A stretch of DNA of 64,000 nucleotides from Acinetobacter rudis. Its GTDB lineage: Bacteria; Pseudomonadota; Gammaproteobacteria; Pseudomonadales; Moraxellaceae. Shown in pieces: positions 34,660-45,874 of the stretch. Location of the stretch: the NCBI RefSeq assembly GCF_031157835.1, contig NZ_JAVIDR010000001.1, positions 62,001 through 126,000 of the forward strand. Direction: 5' to 3'. Position 1 is the first letter of the stretch. The number at the start of each line of letters is the position of its first letter. The position numbers and the translations under genes were made by a program. The notes below the pieces were generated by a model. It made no database searches, was not told the origin of the DNA, and worked only from the letters and a program-made list of their open reading frames with translations.

Positions 34660-36039
34660 TTAATTTAATATATTTTTATAAATAACCCCATCCTTCATAA
34701 TCAACAACAGGTTTTTATTCGGATCTGCTAATAATTTAATATCAGTAATAGGATCACCATCCACCAATAACAGATCTGCAATTGCACCTGTTTCAATAAC
34801 ACCAAATTTACCTTTATAAGGGCTACGCTCACCAGATAATGCTAACAATTCAGCATTCGTTGAAGTTGCCATTTTAAGTACTTCTGCTGGTTGATACCAA
34901 CGTGTCATGGTTGTTAATAATGCACCTTGGTTTTTCGTCATTTTAGGGTTAAATAATATATCTGTTCCCCATGCCACATTAAGTTTGTACTTTTTCGCTA
35001 GCTCAAAAGATTTATCAGTACCAGCCTGAACTTGCTTTTGTTTTTCACGATTTTCCCCAACTTGCGGATTGGCAAACTCATTGTCAATAAATGCTTGTGA
35101 GCTTAACCAAGCCCCCTTTTGTGCCATCATTCTTGCTGTAGCATCATCTAATAATTGACCATGCTCAATAACTTTCACGCCACCTTTCAATGCCGTTTGA
35201 ATTGATTTGGGTGTATAAGCATGTACAGAAACATAGGTTCCCCAATTTTCAGCCGCATTTACCGCAGCACGAAACTCCTCTTCTGTATATTGAGCAACAT
35301 CAATTGGGTCATAATTTGATGATACTCCGCCACCAGCAGCCAACTTAATTTGTGAAGCCCCAAGCATAAGTTGTTCACGTGTCCGTTTAAGTACCTCATT
35401 CACACCATCGGCAACAATTCCTCCGCCTAATGCTTCACCTCGACTCAAACTCCCATTACTTGGAGATGGAACTTCATAGGTCATTCTAAAATCAGCATGT
35501 CCACCTGTTTGCGAAATAATAGAACCAGATGGCCAAATACGTGGCCCATCAACCATTTTTTTATCGATTGCCCGTTTAAGTGAGAAAACAGGACCACCCA
35601 AATCACGTACACTAGTAAAACCACGCATTAATGTATTTCTAGCCTCTTGCGCAGCAATGAAATTAATATCGGCAACTTCGGCTGTCATCATGGCTGTTGG
35701 GGGTAAAGCCGCCAACATAGCATGCCAATGTGCATCAATTAAACCAGGCATTAATACTTTTTGTTGGCCTTGAATAACTTTAACTTGGTTTGTCACACTT
35801 ATTGGATGAGTTGATATCTCTTGTATTTGGTTACCTCGAACCAATACATTGACAGGTGCTGATAACTTTTGTGATTTACCATCAAAAACACGAACATTTT
35901 CAAATAGTACTTCGCTTATCTGCTGATTCTCAACAGCAGAAACTGGACTAGTTTGTGCAGGAGGTGTATGTGCAAATACAGAAGTACTCAGAGCGAAAAA
36001 TAGGATTGAAGTATTACTCAGATATTTTGCAATTGTCAT
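34660..36039 (-). CDS. Exported metal-dependent amidohydrolase (imidazolonepropionase-like)
   Basis: A signal peptide ending in SVFA directs the protein to the periplasm. The amidohydrolase TIM-barrel motifs are visible: LIDAHWH (metal ligands), VSVHAYTPKSIQTAL with a later His in VIEHGQLL, and the Asp in VAWGTDILFNP. The composite beta-domain residues surround them (VLVRGNQIQEI; PITDIKLL). Relatives include Xaa-Pro dipeptidases and ochratoxinase-like enzymes, so the substrate is open. I use the second ATG (36039), placed 6 bases after AAGGA; the ATG at 36045 is too close to that site. Confidence 0.85.
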   Translation of the reverse strand: MTIAKYLSNTSILFFALSTSVFAHTPPAQTSPVSAVENQQISEVLFENVRVFDGKSQKLSAPVNVLVRGNQIQEISTHPISVTNQVKVIQGQQKVLMPGLIDAHWHAMLAALPPTAMMTAEVADINFIAAQEARNTLMRGFTSVRDLGGPVFSLKRAIDKKMVDGPRIWPSGSIISQTGGHADFRMTYEVPSPSNGSLSRGEALGGGIVADGVNEVLKRTREQLMLGASQIKLAAGGGVSSNYDPIDVAQYTEEEFRAAVNAAENWGTYVSVHAYTPKSIQTALKGGVKVIEHGQLLDDATARMMAQKGAWLSSQAFIDNEFANPQVGENREKQKQVQAGTDKSFELAKKYKLNVAWGTDILFNPKMTKNQGALLTTMTRWYQPAEVLKMATSTNAELLALSGERSPYKGKFGVIETGAIADLLLVDGDPITDIKLLADPNKNLLLIMKDGVIYKNILN

Positions 36040-36275
36040 AATCATTCCTTAAAAGTGTAGTGGTTCTTTATTTCTCATACAGCACAATTGAGAAAAAACA
36101 TAAAGTCGCTCTCATGATGAGCTTAAAAAAGCCTAATTCATCAGCGCCAATATCCTAAACTAAAATTGGCTAATTTCTGATTTATTGTTACATAAAGAAA
36201 TTATATTTTATTGATAATAAGATAGAATTTTCTATATAAGTTTAAACTTTAACTAATTTCATAACGAGTATAAAG

Positions 36276-36524
36276 ATGATTCGAAAACTTCTCATTTCCA
36301 CTAGTCTCATTTCACTAATATCACTAAGTGCTTGTGCAAATCATCAATCAAAGCCTGAAAATGTAAAAATAGGAATGGCAAATCCAGCAAGTGTATATTG
36401 TCAAAATATTGGTGGAAAACTCAGTATTCAGAAAGAAAAAGATGGTGATGTCGGCTATTGTGAATTATCAGATGGACAAGTAATTGAAGAATGGAAGTTA
36501 TATCGCCAACATCACAGCGAATAA
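36276..36524 (+). CDS. Small DUF333-family lipoprotein (82 aa)
   Basis: A lipobox (LSAC, Cys at about residue 20) follows a hydrophobic signal. The remaining sequence is the DUF333 domain: NPASVYCQNIGGKLSI, then GYCELSDGQVIEEWKLYR. The two conserved cysteines probably form a disulfide. Relatives are often mis-annotated as hemolysins, and no function is established. It is a single gene divergent from the amidohydrolase. Confidence 0.87.
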   Translation: MIRKLLISTSLISLISLSACANHQSKPENVKIGMANPASVYCQNIGGKLSIQKEKDGDVGYCELSDGQVIEEWKLYRQHHSE

Positions 36525-36642
36525 TGCAATCACTTATCTTTAAAGTCACCAATCAATCAGCTTTAGGCTATTTAATCATCCTAAAACCCAGTGATGCGTA
36601 TCATCAATACGCTCACTATTTAGTGTAATAATTATAATATTT

Positions 36643-37152
36643 CTAAATTTCAATAATATGTGGCTCGTTTTCTTGTTCGTTATCGTGCTCCTCAGCTTCA
36701 TCATCATATTGTTGTATCGTATTCACATGGAAACCAATAATATCTGTACCATTATTCATACCATCAAAAACCACACTAAAATAAACCACTGTATTTGGAT
36801 AATGATAGGCATATACCACCGCTGTCGTTTTTCCCTCACCCCATTTTACCGAACGTGTCGTATTCACAATTTCCATGGAACTATACGCTGTGTTTGGAAC
36901 CATCTGCATAATTTCACTTAGCAACTTAGGTTTACTATTTAATTCTGTTTGCAAACTTGGGCTCACTAACATTTTCACTGTTGCAGGCTCATGCTTCTGC
37001 AAAGCTGTATATAATTGTTCTGATTTTAAATTTTGATCCAAGCTTGCAGATACGGCTGACCACTGCTCAAACTGAGCCCAAATATACTCTCCTACACGAG
37101 CACACCCCGTTAAACTAAAAGTAACGACAAGTAAAATGGCCACTCTTTTCAT
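36643..37152 (-). CDS. Predicted lipoprotein of unknown function (169 aa)
   Basis: From ATG at 37152 (AAAGAG site upstream) the protein has a short lipoprotein signal ending in LTGC. The next 130 residues look like a single alpha/beta domain of the periplasmic NTF2/DUF4019-like kind, but I cannot name the family. It ends in a very acidic tail (DDEAEEHDNEQENEPH). The longer frame from 37194 would bury the signal behind 14 residues. It lies immediately downstream of gyrA, separated by the gyrA terminator. Confidence 0.75.
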   Translation of the reverse strand: MKRVAILLVVTFSLTGCARVGEYIWAQFEQWSAVSASLDQNLKSEQLYTALQKHEPATVKMLVSPSLQTELNSKPKLLSEIMQMVPNTAYSSMEIVNTTRSVKWGEGKTTAVVYAYHYPNTVVYFSVVFDGMNNGTDIIGFHVNTIQQYDDEAEEHDNEQENEPHIIEI

Positions 37153-37238
37153 GTAAAAACTCTTTAACTCATTGTTTTGTTCAATATTACACAATATGTC
37201 AGTATTTGACTGAATATAATATCAATCTATAAATACAT

Positions 37239-37262
37239 AAAAAGGCCGTCACATGGACGGCC
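37239..37262 (-). terminator. Terminator of gyrA
   Basis: Seven-base GC-rich arms (GGCCGTC at 37244-37250, GACGGCC at 37256-37262) are followed on the minus strand by TTTTTATG. It lies 22 bases past the gyrA stop. Confidence 0.85.
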
Positions 37263-37284
37263 CTCTTCAAGACTTAGTGAAAAC

Positions 37285-40233
37285 TCATTCTGAATCTTGT
37301 TCAGTCGTTTCGGTATCTACTACCTGCTCTGTAGACTCATTCGATTCTTCTACAAGAATCTCTTCATCTTCAACAGCCTCAATAGACACTACACCAACCA
37401 ATATTTCTTCTTGACCCAAACGAATCAGACGAACACCTTGTGCGTTACGACCCGTTGTTGCAACTTCTGCTGCACGAGTACGAACCAAAGTACCACCATC
37501 AGAAATCAACATCAGTTCTTTGCTTTCATCGATAGACACTGCACCAATCAACTCGCCATTACGTTCCGAGGTCTTGATTGCAATCACACCTTTACCACCA
37601 CGTTTCTTGGTTGGGAAGTCATCAACTGGTGTCCGTTTGCCATAGCCGTTAGCACAAGCACACAGCACTTCACCTGTTTCAGGAACAACAACTAAAGAAA
37701 CAATACGGCTTACTAAAGTAGAATCAGACTGTTCATCGTCTTCACTCTCAAGCTCTTGCTCTTCAGCTTCTTCCGCCTGAGCTGCTGCCAGTGTCACGCG
37801 CATACCACGCACACCTTTAGCTGTACGTCCCATAGCACGAACATCTGTTTCAGCAAAACGAATAGCCTTACCTTCATTTGAGAACAACATGATCTGCTGT
37901 TCACCATCAGTTACAGCAACACCAATTAGGGTATCTTCTTCGTTAAGCTCAATTGCACGTAAACCATTAGAACGGACATTACTAAACTGATCCAATTCAA
38001 CACGTTTTACCGTACCAGAAGCTGTTGCCATAAAGACATAGAAGTTTTTCGGCAAACTATCAGCTTGTTGAGCAAAATCAGCAATAATCGGATCTTCTAG
38101 ATCAGTTACATCAAATGCTTGTTGAATTGCTTTTAATACAGTAACTGCATCAGCTGCAAGTTCTTCAGCCTGATCGTCTGTCTGAGCCAGTGCCTGTTCT
38201 AATTCAGCATAATGTGTTTGAACTACAGCATTATTTTTCAATACTGCTGCATTGGCCTGAACAAATGCTTTAAAGTCTGTCAAACGTTCAGCAAATTTCT
38301 TCGGCGCATCAATCACAGGTAAAATTGCAGTGATGGTTTCTTTCTCATCCAATGGCAAGAGGTTGACCATAGGACGACCTTTAGCACCACGTGATGCCTG
38401 CGGTACTTCAAAAACTTTTAAGCGGTAAACTTTACCAATATTGGTAAAGCAAAGCACCGTTGCATGGTTCGATGTAACAATTAAATGTTGAATAAAATCA
38501 TCATCTTTCATGCTAGTTGCAGATTTTCCGCGACCACCACGACGCTGTGCAGCATAGTCAGAAAGTGGCTGAGTTTTTGCATAACCTGTTTGCGAAACAG
38601 TCAATACAACTTGCTCTTCTGGAATCAGGTCTTCACGGCAGAAATCAATGCGAGACTCAACAATCTCTGTACGACGTCCATCACCATACTGCTGTAAGAT
38701 CACCGCTAATTCTTCACGAATCACGTTCATCAATAAATTGAAGTCATTTAGAATTGCTGTTAATTCTGCAATTTGTCCTAAAATTTCTTCATATTCAGCA
38801 AGTAACTTATCTTGCTCTAAACCTGTTAATCGGTGTAAACGTAGCTCTAAAATCGCGGCAACTTGGGCTGGTGACAGACGATAAATATCTCCATCTAAAC
38901 CAAATGGGCGTGCCGGATCTTCACCTTCAATTTCATCAGGACGAATAGAGACAGAACCTGCCTTCTCAAGCAATGCAATTACACCACCACCAGACCATTC
39001 ACCTGCTTGTAAACGCTCACGCGCTTCAGCTGGATTTGCTGAAGTTTTAATGGTTTCAATGATTGCATCAATATTGGCTAATGCAACAGTTAAGCCTTCT
39101 AAGGTATGACCACGCTCACGTGCTTTACGTAATTCGTACATTGTACGGCGTGTAACAACTTCCTGACGATGGCGAATGAATGCAGCAATAATATCTTTAA
39201 GATTCATTAGCTTAGGCTGGCCATTGTCTAGGCAAACCATATTGATGCTAAATGAATTTTCAAGTTGAGTTTGTAGGAATAGGTTATTCACGATAACTTC
39301 AGCATTTTCACCACGCTTTAAGTCAATCGCAATACGCATACCTTCTTTATCAGATTCGTCGCGTAATTCAGAAATTCCTTCGAGTTTTTTCTCTTTTACC
39401 AGTTCAGCAATACGTTCAATGGTTCTTGCTTTATTCACCTGATAAGGAATTTCGGTAAACACAATTGTTGTACGACCCGTTTTTTGATCTTCTTCAAAGT
39501 GATATTTACCACGAATATGCAAACGGCCCTTACCAGTACGATAAGCATCTACAATTCCAGACTTACCATAGATAATCCCCCCAGTAGGAAAATCTGGACC
39601 TGAAATATGTTCCATCAGACCTTCAATACTGATATTTGGATTATCTGCATAAGCCAAACACGCATGAATCACTTCAGTTAGGTTATGTGGCGCCATATTG
39701 GTCGCCATACCTACTGCAATACCAGCAGCACCATTAATTAAAAGATTTGGAATACGTGTTGGCATAACCTGAGGTATACGCTCAGAACCATCGTAGTTAT
39801 CTTCCCAATCAACAGTGTCTTTTTCCAAATCAGCCAATATTTCATGGGTCAATTTGCGCATACGTACTTCGGTATAACGCATTGCTGCAGCACTATCACC
39901 ATCTACAGAACCAAAGTTACCTTGGCCGTCAATGAGTTGATAACGTAAGCTGAAATCTTGCGCCATACGAACAATAGTTTCATATACGGCTGAATCACCA
40001 TGTGGATGGTATTTACCAATGACATCACCAACAACACGAGCAGACTTTTTATACGCTTTGTTATAGTCATTGCCTAGCTCATGCATCGCAAATAAAACAC
40101 GACGATGCACAGGTTTTAAACCATCTCTCACATCAGGTAATGCACGTGATACGATCACGCTCATTGCATAATCAAGATATGAGTGCTTGAGCTCATCTTC
40201 AATGGCAATCGGTCTAGTTTCCGATACGCTCAT
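37285..40233 (-). CDS. gyrA: DNA gyrase subunit A, with an inserted segment and acidic tail
   Basis: DNA-cleaving subunit of gyrase. The active-site Tyr is residue 120 in AAAMRYTE. The quinolone-determining region reads [13 protein letters not shown] with Ser81 and Glu85, the unaltered (non-resistant) residues. At 982 residues it is about 100 longer than the E. coli protein. The excess lies mainly in the C-terminal domain: an Ala/Gln/Asp-rich helical stretch beginning near [19 protein letters not shown], between pinwheel blades, and an acidic [15 protein letters not shown] segment. The protein also ends in a long acidic tail. The GyrA-box region QRRGGRGKS is present. The reading frame is intact. 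Confidence 0.97.
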   Translation of the reverse strand: MSVSETRPIAIEDELKHSYLDYAMSVIVSRALPDVRDGLKPVHRRVLFAMHELGNDYNKAYKKSARVVGDVIGKYHPHGDSAVYETIVRMAQDFSLRYQLIDGQGNFGSVDGDSAAAMRYTEVRMRKLTHEILADLEKDTVDWEDNYDGSERIPQVMPTRIPNLLINGAAGIAVGMATNMAPHNLTEVIHACLAYADNPNISIEGLMEHISGPDFPTGGIIYGKSGIVDAYRTGKGRLHIRGKYHFEEDQKTGRTTIVFTEIPYQVNKARTIERIAELVKEKKLEGISELRDESDKEGMRIAIDLKRGENAEVIVNNLFLQTQLENSFSINMVCLDNGQPKLMNLKDIIAAFIRHRQEVVTRRTMYELRKARERGHTLEGLTVALANIDAIIETIKTSANPAEARERLQAGEWSGGGVIALLEKAGSVSIRPDEIEGEDPARPFGLDGDIYRLSPAQVAAILELRLHRLTGLEQDKLLAEYEEILGQIAELTAILNDFNLLMNVIREELAVILQQYGDGRRTEIVESRIDFCREDLIPEEQVVLTVSQTGYAKTQPLSDYAAQRRGGRGKSATSMKDDDFIQHLIVTSNHATVLCFTNIGKVYRLKVFEVPQASRGAKGRPMVNLLPLDEKETITAILPVIDAPKKFAERLTDFKAFVQANAAVLKNNAVVQTHYAELEQALAQTDDQAEELAADAVTVLKAIQQAFDVTDLEDPIIADFAQQADSLPKNFYVFMATASGTVKRVELDQFSNVRSNGLRAIELNEEDTLIGVAVTDGEQQIMLFSNEGKAIRFAETDVRAMGRTAKGVRGMRVTLAAAQAEEAEEQELESEDDEQSDSTLVSRIVSLVVVPETGEVLCACANGYGKRTPVDDFPTKKRGGKGVIAIKTSERNGELIGAVSIDESKELMLISDGGTLVRTRAAEVATTGRNAQGVRLIRLGQEEILVGVVSIEAVEDEEILVEESNESTEQVVDTETTEQDSE

Positions 40234-40563
40234 GCATACTCCTTATTACAAGTAAGTGTAGTGCTTGATTTATTTAAATAATCATGCAAAAAATTAGCTA
40301 AAAATTACGGTGCTAATTCGAGAATTACAGCGGCAAATTATAGCATAATTATCTGCTGTATTGGCTGTTGCCCAAAGACTATCTTGTTATATTTTATATA
40401 AAATATTTGCACATTGATTAGCCAAACTTTGCTTATTATTGATGACTGACTTTGATCAATTCAACCTGATGCCCAATATGTTCAATATTAGATCAAATCA
40501 AGTTAATCCAGATCAACCAAACACATTTTTTATTGGCACATATTTCTATATGCAGAAATAAAA
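40234..40563. other. Intergenic region upstream of gyrA
   Basis: About 330 bases between the gyrA start and the etfA terminator. It presumably carries the gyrA promoter, read on the minus strand. I see no gene, no repeat and no clear operator. Confidence 0.45.
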
Positions 40564-40590
40564 AAAACTGCCCCTTAACGGAGCAGTTTT
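40564..40590 (-). terminator. Terminator of etfBA
   Basis: Eleven-base arms with one mismatch (40564-40574 and 40580-40590) are followed by a T-run on the minus strand, 25 bases past the etfA stop. Confidence 0.8.
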
Positions 40591-40615
40591 TAGCAAACTT
40601 AATTATGGTCAATAA

Positions 40616-41548
40616 TTAAATTTTAGCAACCAATTCTGGTACTACAGTGTTGAGATCACCCACTAACCAGTAATCTGCCACAGCATTGATTGGCGCTTCT
40701 TCGTCTTTGTTGATTGCAACAATAACTTTAGAATCTTTCATACCTGCTAAATGCTGAATTGCACCAGAAATACCCACGGCGATATAAAGGTCTGGAGCAA
40801 CAATTTTACCTGTTTGACCTACTTGCATATCGTTTGGTACAAAACCAGCATCCACTGCAGCACGTGATGCACCTTGTGCAGCACCTAATTTGTCAGCCAA
40901 TGGATCAAGTACAGTATGGTAGTTCTCACCAGAACCTACACCACGACCACCAGAAACCACAATACGTGCAGCAGTTAATTCAGGACGTTCAGATTTAACA
41001 ATTTCTTCAGCAACAAACTTAGAAACACCTGCATCTTGAACTTCAGCAACAGCCTCAACAGTCGCTGAACCACCTTCACTTGCTACAGCATCAAATGCTG
41101 TACCACGAACGGTACCAACAACAATTGCTTCATCAGATTGCACAGTTGCAATCGCATTACCTGCATAGATTGGGCGTTTGAAAGTATTTGCCGACTCAAC
41201 TGCAATAATGTCAGTAATCATGCTGACATCTAATAACGCAGCAACGCGAGGTAAAATATTTTTACCTGTTGTAGTTGATGCAGCCAATACATGCTTATAG
41301 CCTTTAGCTACATCTGCAATTAAAGCAGCAACGTTTTCAGCTAATTGATTGCCATAAACAGCATTATCAGCCAATAATACTTTGCTTACACCAGCAACTT
41401 TAGCAGCTGCATCAGCAACCGCTTGTGCACCAGCACCAGCAACCAATACAGTGATATCACCACCGATTTTTTGAGCTGCAGCAACAACGTTTAAAGTTGC
41501 ACCATTTAGTGTCTTATTGTCGTGCTCAGCGATAACTAAAATACTCAT
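40616..41548 (-). CDS. etfA: Electron transfer flavoprotein subunit alpha
   Basis: FAD-binding subunit of the cytosolic ETF heterodimer, which takes electrons from acyl-CoA and other dehydrogenases and passes them to ETF:ubiquinone oxidoreductase. The 310-residue protein shows the FAD-domain motifs RIVVSGGRGVGSGENY, VGQTGKIVAPDLYIAVGISGAIQHLAGM and INKDEEAPI. It is preceded by etfB with a 17-base gap, and a terminator follows. Confidence 0.96.
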   Translation of the reverse strand: MSILVIAEHDNKTLNGATLNVVAAAQKIGGDITVLVAGAGAQAVADAAAKVAGVSKVLLADNAVYGNQLAENVAALIADVAKGYKHVLAASTTTGKNILPRVAALLDVSMITDIIAVESANTFKRPIYAGNAIATVQSDEAIVVGTVRGTAFDAVASEGGSATVEAVAEVQDAGVSKFVAEEIVKSERPELTAARIVVSGGRGVGSGENYHTVLDPLADKLGAAQGASRAAVDAGFVPNDMQVGQTGKIVAPDLYIAVGISGAIQHLAGMKDSKVIVAINKDEEAPINAVADYWLVGDLNTVVPELVAKI

Positions 41549-41565
41549 GATTTTATCCTTCTGTA

Positions 41566-42315
41566 TTAGATCACTTTCGCTTCATTTTTCAATTTTTCTA
41601 CAAGCTCTTCAACTGATTTCACTTGTACGCCCGCTTTACGCTCTGCTGGTGGCTCAACTTTAACTGTTTTCAATTTCGTTGTCGCTGTAACACCATAATC
41701 TGCAGGAGACTTAGTATCTAAAGGTTTTTTACGCGCTTTCATGATGTTAGGCAAAGCTGCATAACGTGGTTCATTTAGACGTAAATCAGTTGTGATAATC
41801 GCAGGTAATGTAAGTTCAACAGTTTGTAAACCACCGTCGATTTCACGAGTCACTTGAACTTTACCACCGTCAACTTTCACTTCAGAAGCAAAAGTACCTT
41901 GACCAGCACCGAGTAAAGCACCAAGCATTTGACCAACTTGGTTTGAATCGTCATCGATTGCTTGTTTACCAAGAAGAATCAACTGAGGTTGTTCTTGTTC
42001 TACAATCCCTTTTAAAATTTTAGCAACTTCTAATGCACCAATGTCATCAGCAGTTTCTACTAAGATACCGCGGTCTGCACCTAATGCCATTGCTGAACGA
42101 ATTTGCTCTTGGGCCTCTTTAGGACCAATAGAGACAACAATAATTTCTGATACTGTTCCCTTTTCTTTTAAGCGAACCGCTTCTTCTACAGCGATTTCAC
42201 AGAATGGGTTAATTGACATTTTAACGTTCGTTAAGTCAACCCCACTATTGTCCGACTTCACACGGACTTTAACGTTGGCATCTACCACACGTTTTACTGC
42301 AACAAGAGCCTTCAT
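41566..42315 (-). CDS. etfB: Electron transfer flavoprotein subunit beta
   Basis: AMP-binding partner subunit of ETF, 249 residues, normal length. Family signatures are [19 protein letters not shown] at the start, [19 protein letters not shown], and the ETF-beta signature around [18 protein letters not shown] with [19 protein letters not shown]. It is the first gene of the etfBA operon, with a 456-base upstream region. Confidence 0.96.
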   Translation of the reverse strand: MKALVAVKRVVDANVKVRVKSDNSGVDLTNVKMSINPFCEIAVEEAVRLKEKGTVSEIIVVSIGPKEAQEQIRSAMALGADRGILVETADDIGALEVAKILKGIVEQEQPQLILLGKQAIDDDSNQVGQMLGALLGAGQGTFASEVKVDGGKVQVTREIDGGLQTVELTLPAIITTDLRLNEPRYAALPNIMKARKKPLDTKSPADYGVTATTKLKTVKVEPPAERKAGVQVKSVEELVEKLKNEAKVI

Positions 42316-42772
42316 GTAGTCCTCGGCTGTTTTAGCAAATTAAATGTTGTGAAAGGCTATGATAACCCTTCAGTTAAATTTTTTAGGTGCCCTATCTTGC
42401 AGTGTGTTTGGCATTTCGGTCAAGTCACAAATCAAAAAAGTGCCTTAAAAATGCAGTAAAAAAACTGAACCTACAGTTCATCGTCTTGACTAGAATATGC
42501 TTGAAATTTCAATTACAACAAAAATCACACTTTTTAGCGACTGAATTTAAAGGTTTTTTAAAAACAATGCTGAAATTCAAAGTTAAAAATACAGCATAAA
42601 AATAATTCAATTCTGTCTATAATTTCATGATACAAACTTTGCGTATGACTTTGTCAAATGAGATATATTGCTTACATTTTTATCTAAACGTTCTGCAACA
42701 TTTGTATTGAAATGCCATCATTTAATCGAATATAGCAATTGAACTAAAACTTAAAAGATCAATATGTAACTA
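42316..42772. other. Intergenic region between etfB and xerC
   Basis: About 450 bases are available for the etfB promoter and the end of the lptM-xerC transcript. A 70-codon plus-strand frame beginning with GTG is present but has no ribosome-binding site and a random-looking Lys/Phe-rich composition, so no gene is called. No strong hairpin is seen downstream of xerC. Confidence 0.45.
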
Positions 42773-43687
42773 TTATTTAGTGGCACGTGGGTGTGCTTGG
42801 TCATATACATGCGCCAAATGTTCAAAATCAACATGTGTGTATATTTGCGTTGTCGTTAAATTTTGATGCCCTAGCATTTCTTGTACAGCGCGCAAGTCAC
42901 CACTGTTACTTAACATATGGCTTGCAAAACAATGACGTAATAAATGCGGATGCAAATCCACACTAACACCTGCACGCTGTGCTTGGTATTTCACCCTATT
43001 TTCAATTTGTCTTGCTGTCAAACGTTGGCCTTTTTGACTAATAAATACCGCCAACTCAGGATTAAAATCCCCCAACCACAGCCGATATACTTTTATCCAT
43101 TCTATTAATGCATCTTTAGCTTTTTGGCCAAATGGCACCACACGGGTTTTATTGCCCTTACCTGTAACACGCAATAACATTCTTCCAAGATTGATATCAT
43201 TAAAATTTAGCCCTTGTAACTCTGCTAAACGCAAACCACTCGAATAAAGAAATTCCAACATCGCTTTATCACGCAACCAGCGTTGTTGTTCAAGAACAGA
43301 CTCTGGCGCTGTCTGATCTAAAATTTGATGTATGGTCTCAATATCCACTAAACCAGGCAAAGGTCTAGACTGTCGCTTTAACTTAAAATCATCACCGGGA
43401 TTAATTGTTAAATACTGCCCCTGTTCCGCCCACTTCATAAATTGGCGAATTGAACTTAAATGCCGCTGTAAGCTACTGGAACTTAATTGTTGTTGTTCTA
43501 CTTTAAAAGCCAAGTACTGCCGTAAGTCAGCTGCTTCCACTTGATTGAGTTCAAGATTTTGACTATAACAAAAATCAATAAAAGCAGTGACATCACGAAA
43601 ATAGGCATCAAGGGTATGTGCTGATTGATTTTGGATTTCAAGTTGCTTCATCCACATTGAAAGTAACTGCATTGCACCTATAGGCAT
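42773..43687 (-). CDS. xerC: Tyrosine recombinase XerC
   Basis: Site-specific recombinase that, with XerD, resolves chromosome dimers at dif. Catalytic residues are visible: Arg in SSGLRLAELQG, Lys in VTGKGNKTR, HLLRHCFASH, His in MLGHQNLTTTQIY with the nucleophile Tyr in IYTHVDF. I prefer ATG at 43687, which has a GGGGGA site 7 bases upstream and gives about 304 residues, the usual size. ATG at 43723 would add 12 residues. It is the last gene of the lptM-lysA-dapF-xerC cluster. Confidence 0.94.
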   Translation of the reverse strand: MPIGAMQLLSMWMKQLEIQNQSAHTLDAYFRDVTAFIDFCYSQNLELNQVEAADLRQYLAFKVEQQQLSSSSLQRHLSSIRQFMKWAEQGQYLTINPGDDFKLKRQSRPLPGLVDIETIHQILDQTAPESVLEQQRWLRDKAMLEFLYSSGLRLAELQGLNFNDINLGRMLLRVTGKGNKTRVVPFGQKAKDALIEWIKVYRLWLGDFNPELAVFISQKGQRLTARQIENRVKYQAQRAGVSVDLHPHLLRHCFASHMLSNSGDLRAVQEMLGHQNLTTTQIYTHVDFEHLAHVYDQAHPRATK

Positions 43688-43739
43688 ACACTTTTCCCCC
43701 AATGTTTCAAACTCCATCATCACTACACCCGATCAATCC

Positions 43740-44585
43740 CTAACCTTGAAAGTAACTTAAGTCTAAACGACCTTCATAAACCATACTTGTTGGTCCAGTC
43801 ATCCACACAACATCACCTTCACGCCATTCAATTTGCAAGGTTCCCCCAGCCAATTCAACTTTAACTTGATTCGAAAGTAGGCCTCGACGAATACCTGATA
43901 CAGCCGCCGCACAAGCACCAGTACCGCAAGCCATTGTTTCTCCAACACCGCGCTCAAACACACGCAGACGGATATTTTTTTCATCAATGATTTGCATAAA
44001 GCCAGCATTAACGCGCTCAGGGAATTGAATGTGTGATTCAATCTGAGGACCTATCTTTTCCACCTCAGCAGTTAAAATATCACTCACAATCGTCACAGCA
44101 TGAGGATTCCCCATGTTAACCACATCAACTTTTAATTGCTGTTGTTCTGTGAGCGCCAAGGTATATAAAGCCTCCGTTTCTTCTGTTACAAACGGTATTT
44201 CGGCTGGTTTAAATTTAGGATACCCCATATTGACACGTACCCAACCATTTGGGCCAAGCTCTGGCTCTACAATACCTGAACTGGTCTGTACTTTGAGCTT
44301 TGTCTTATTGGTTAAACCACGCTCATGTACAAAGCGAGCAAAACAACGTACACCATTACCACATTGCTCAACTTCACTACCATCAGCATTAAAAATACGA
44401 TATTTAAAATCAACTTGAGGATAATCAGGTGGCTCAACAATTAAAAGTTGATCAAACCCCACACCAAAATGACGGTCTGCTAAACGACGAATCGTTGCTG
44501 TGTCTAGAAATGCACGCTGACTGATTAAATCAACCACCATAAAATCATTACCTAGGCCGTGCATTTTTGTAAATTCTAATAACAT
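43740..44585 (-). CDS. dapF: Diaminopimelate epimerase
   Basis: Converts LL-DAP to meso-DAP for lysine and peptidoglycan. The PLP-independent two-cysteine active site is present: [11 protein letters not shown] in the N-terminal half and [12 protein letters not shown] in the C-terminal half. The start [19 protein letters not shown] is typical, and the 281-residue length is normal. It starts 6 bases after lysA ends and is co-transcribed with it and with xerC. Confidence 0.96.
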   Translation of the reverse strand: MLLEFTKMHGLGNDFMVVDLISQRAFLDTATIRRLADRHFGVGFDQLLIVEPPDYPQVDFKYRIFNADGSEVEQCGNGVRCFARFVHERGLTNKTKLKVQTSSGIVEPELGPNGWVRVNMGYPKFKPAEIPFVTEETEALYTLALTEQQQLKVDVVNMGNPHAVTIVSDILTAEVEKIGPQIESHIQFPERVNAGFMQIIDEKNIRLRVFERGVGETMACGTGACAAAVSGIRRGLLSNQVKVELAGGTLQIEWREGDVVWMTGPTSMVYEGRLDLSYFQG

Positions 44586-44591
44586 GATGCT

Positions 44592-45842
44592 TTACTCCGT
44601 AGGTAATAAATATTCATTTTGCCAAAGTGATTCAATCGACTCACGTTGACGAATTAGATGAGCTTGATCACCATCCACCATTACCTCGGCAGCACGACCA
44701 CGACTATTGTAGTTAGAGCTCATAACAAATCCATAAGCACCAGCACCAAAAACAGCTAGATAATCATTGGTATCAATAGCTAATTCCCGATCTTTACCCA
44801 AGAAATCGCCAGTCTCACAAATTGCACCTACGATATCCCATGTTTTGATATCAACTGTAGTATGTGTTTGTACATTTTGAATATCCATCCAAGCTTGGTA
44901 CAAAGAAGGACGAATCAAGTCATTCATTGCTGCATCAATAACAGCAAAATTACGATGTTCTGTTGGCTTTAATAAATCAACCTGAGTCACCAACACCCCT
45001 GCATTGGCAGAAATACAACGCCCAGGCTCCATATACACTTTCAAACCAAGCTTCTCTAAGGCTGGTCGCATAGCATGAGCATATTCTTCAAAACTTGGAG
45101 GTGTTTCATCTTGGTAACGTACTCCAAGCCCACCACCAATATCAATATGTTTAAAATTGATCCCTAAAGACTTTAATTGTTCAATCATGCCTATTACACG
45201 ATCTAAAGCATCAACAAATGGTTGGGTTTCAGTCAACTGTGAACCAATATGACAATCTATACCTACAATATCTAAATGCGGCAAGCTTGCTGCATACTGA
45301 TAAGTTTCCAATACTTGGTCAGAAGGTATACCAAATTTATTTTCTTTTAGGCCAGTCGAAATATAGGGGTGTGTTTTTGCATCAACATCTGGATTAACAC
45401 GTAAAGAGATTGGCGCTTGCGTATTCATTGCTGCTGCAACTTTTTCAATCCGTGCAAGCTCTGCATATGACTCAACATTAAAACAAGCAATACCCACTTC
45501 AAGCGCTTTTTTAATATCGGCCTCAGTTTTACCCAAACCTGAAAATACAATTTTACTCGGATCACCACCAGCAGCCAATACACGCGCCAGCTCACCACCA
45601 GTCACAATATCAAAGCCCGAACCCAATTTAGCCAATACATTCAGTACTGCTATGTTCGAATTTGATTTGACAGCAAAACAGATTTGATGATCGATATAGT
45701 CAAATGCGCTGTCCAAAGACACATAATTTTGCTCAAGTGCTGCTTTAGAATACACATATAAGGGTGTAGAAAAACGTTGCGCCAAATTATCTAATGCACA
45801 CTGCTCTGCATGCAATACGCCATTAATGCGACTAAACCCCAT
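44592..45842 (-). CDS. lysA: Diaminopimelate decarboxylase
   Basis: PLP-dependent enzyme making lysine from meso-DAP, the last step of the pathway. The PLP lysine is in CFAVKSNSN near residue 60. Other signatures are the His and Gly-rich site (DCHIGSQL; IDIGGGLGVRY), EPGRCISANAGVLV, and CETGDFLGKDR with the catalytic Cys contributed across the dimer. The 416-residue length is usual. It lies between lptM and dapF, so the cell makes and then uses meso-DAP from one operon. Confidence 0.96.
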   Translation of the reverse strand: MGFSRINGVLHAEQCALDNLAQRFSTPLYVYSKAALEQNYVSLDSAFDYIDHQICFAVKSNSNIAVLNVLAKLGSGFDIVTGGELARVLAAGGDPSKIVFSGLGKTEADIKKALEVGIACFNVESYAELARIEKVAAAMNTQAPISLRVNPDVDAKTHPYISTGLKENKFGIPSDQVLETYQYAASLPHLDIVGIDCHIGSQLTETQPFVDALDRVIGMIEQLKSLGINFKHIDIGGGLGVRYQDETPPSFEEYAHAMRPALEKLGLKVYMEPGRCISANAGVLVTQVDLLKPTEHRNFAVIDAAMNDLIRPSLYQAWMDIQNVQTHTTVDIKTWDIVGAICETGDFLGKDRELAIDTNDYLAVFGAGAYGFVMSSNYNSRGRAAEVMVDGDQAHLIRQRESIESLWQNEYLLPTE

Positions 45843-45874
45843 GAAGTCTTCCTTTCCAAAAGTCGAATAAAAAA

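Noticed and set aside
42387-42599. 70-codon plus-strand frame between etfB and xerC
   Set aside because: It begins with GTG, has no ribosome-binding site, and its Lys/Phe/Leu-rich composition looks like translated AT-rich spacer.
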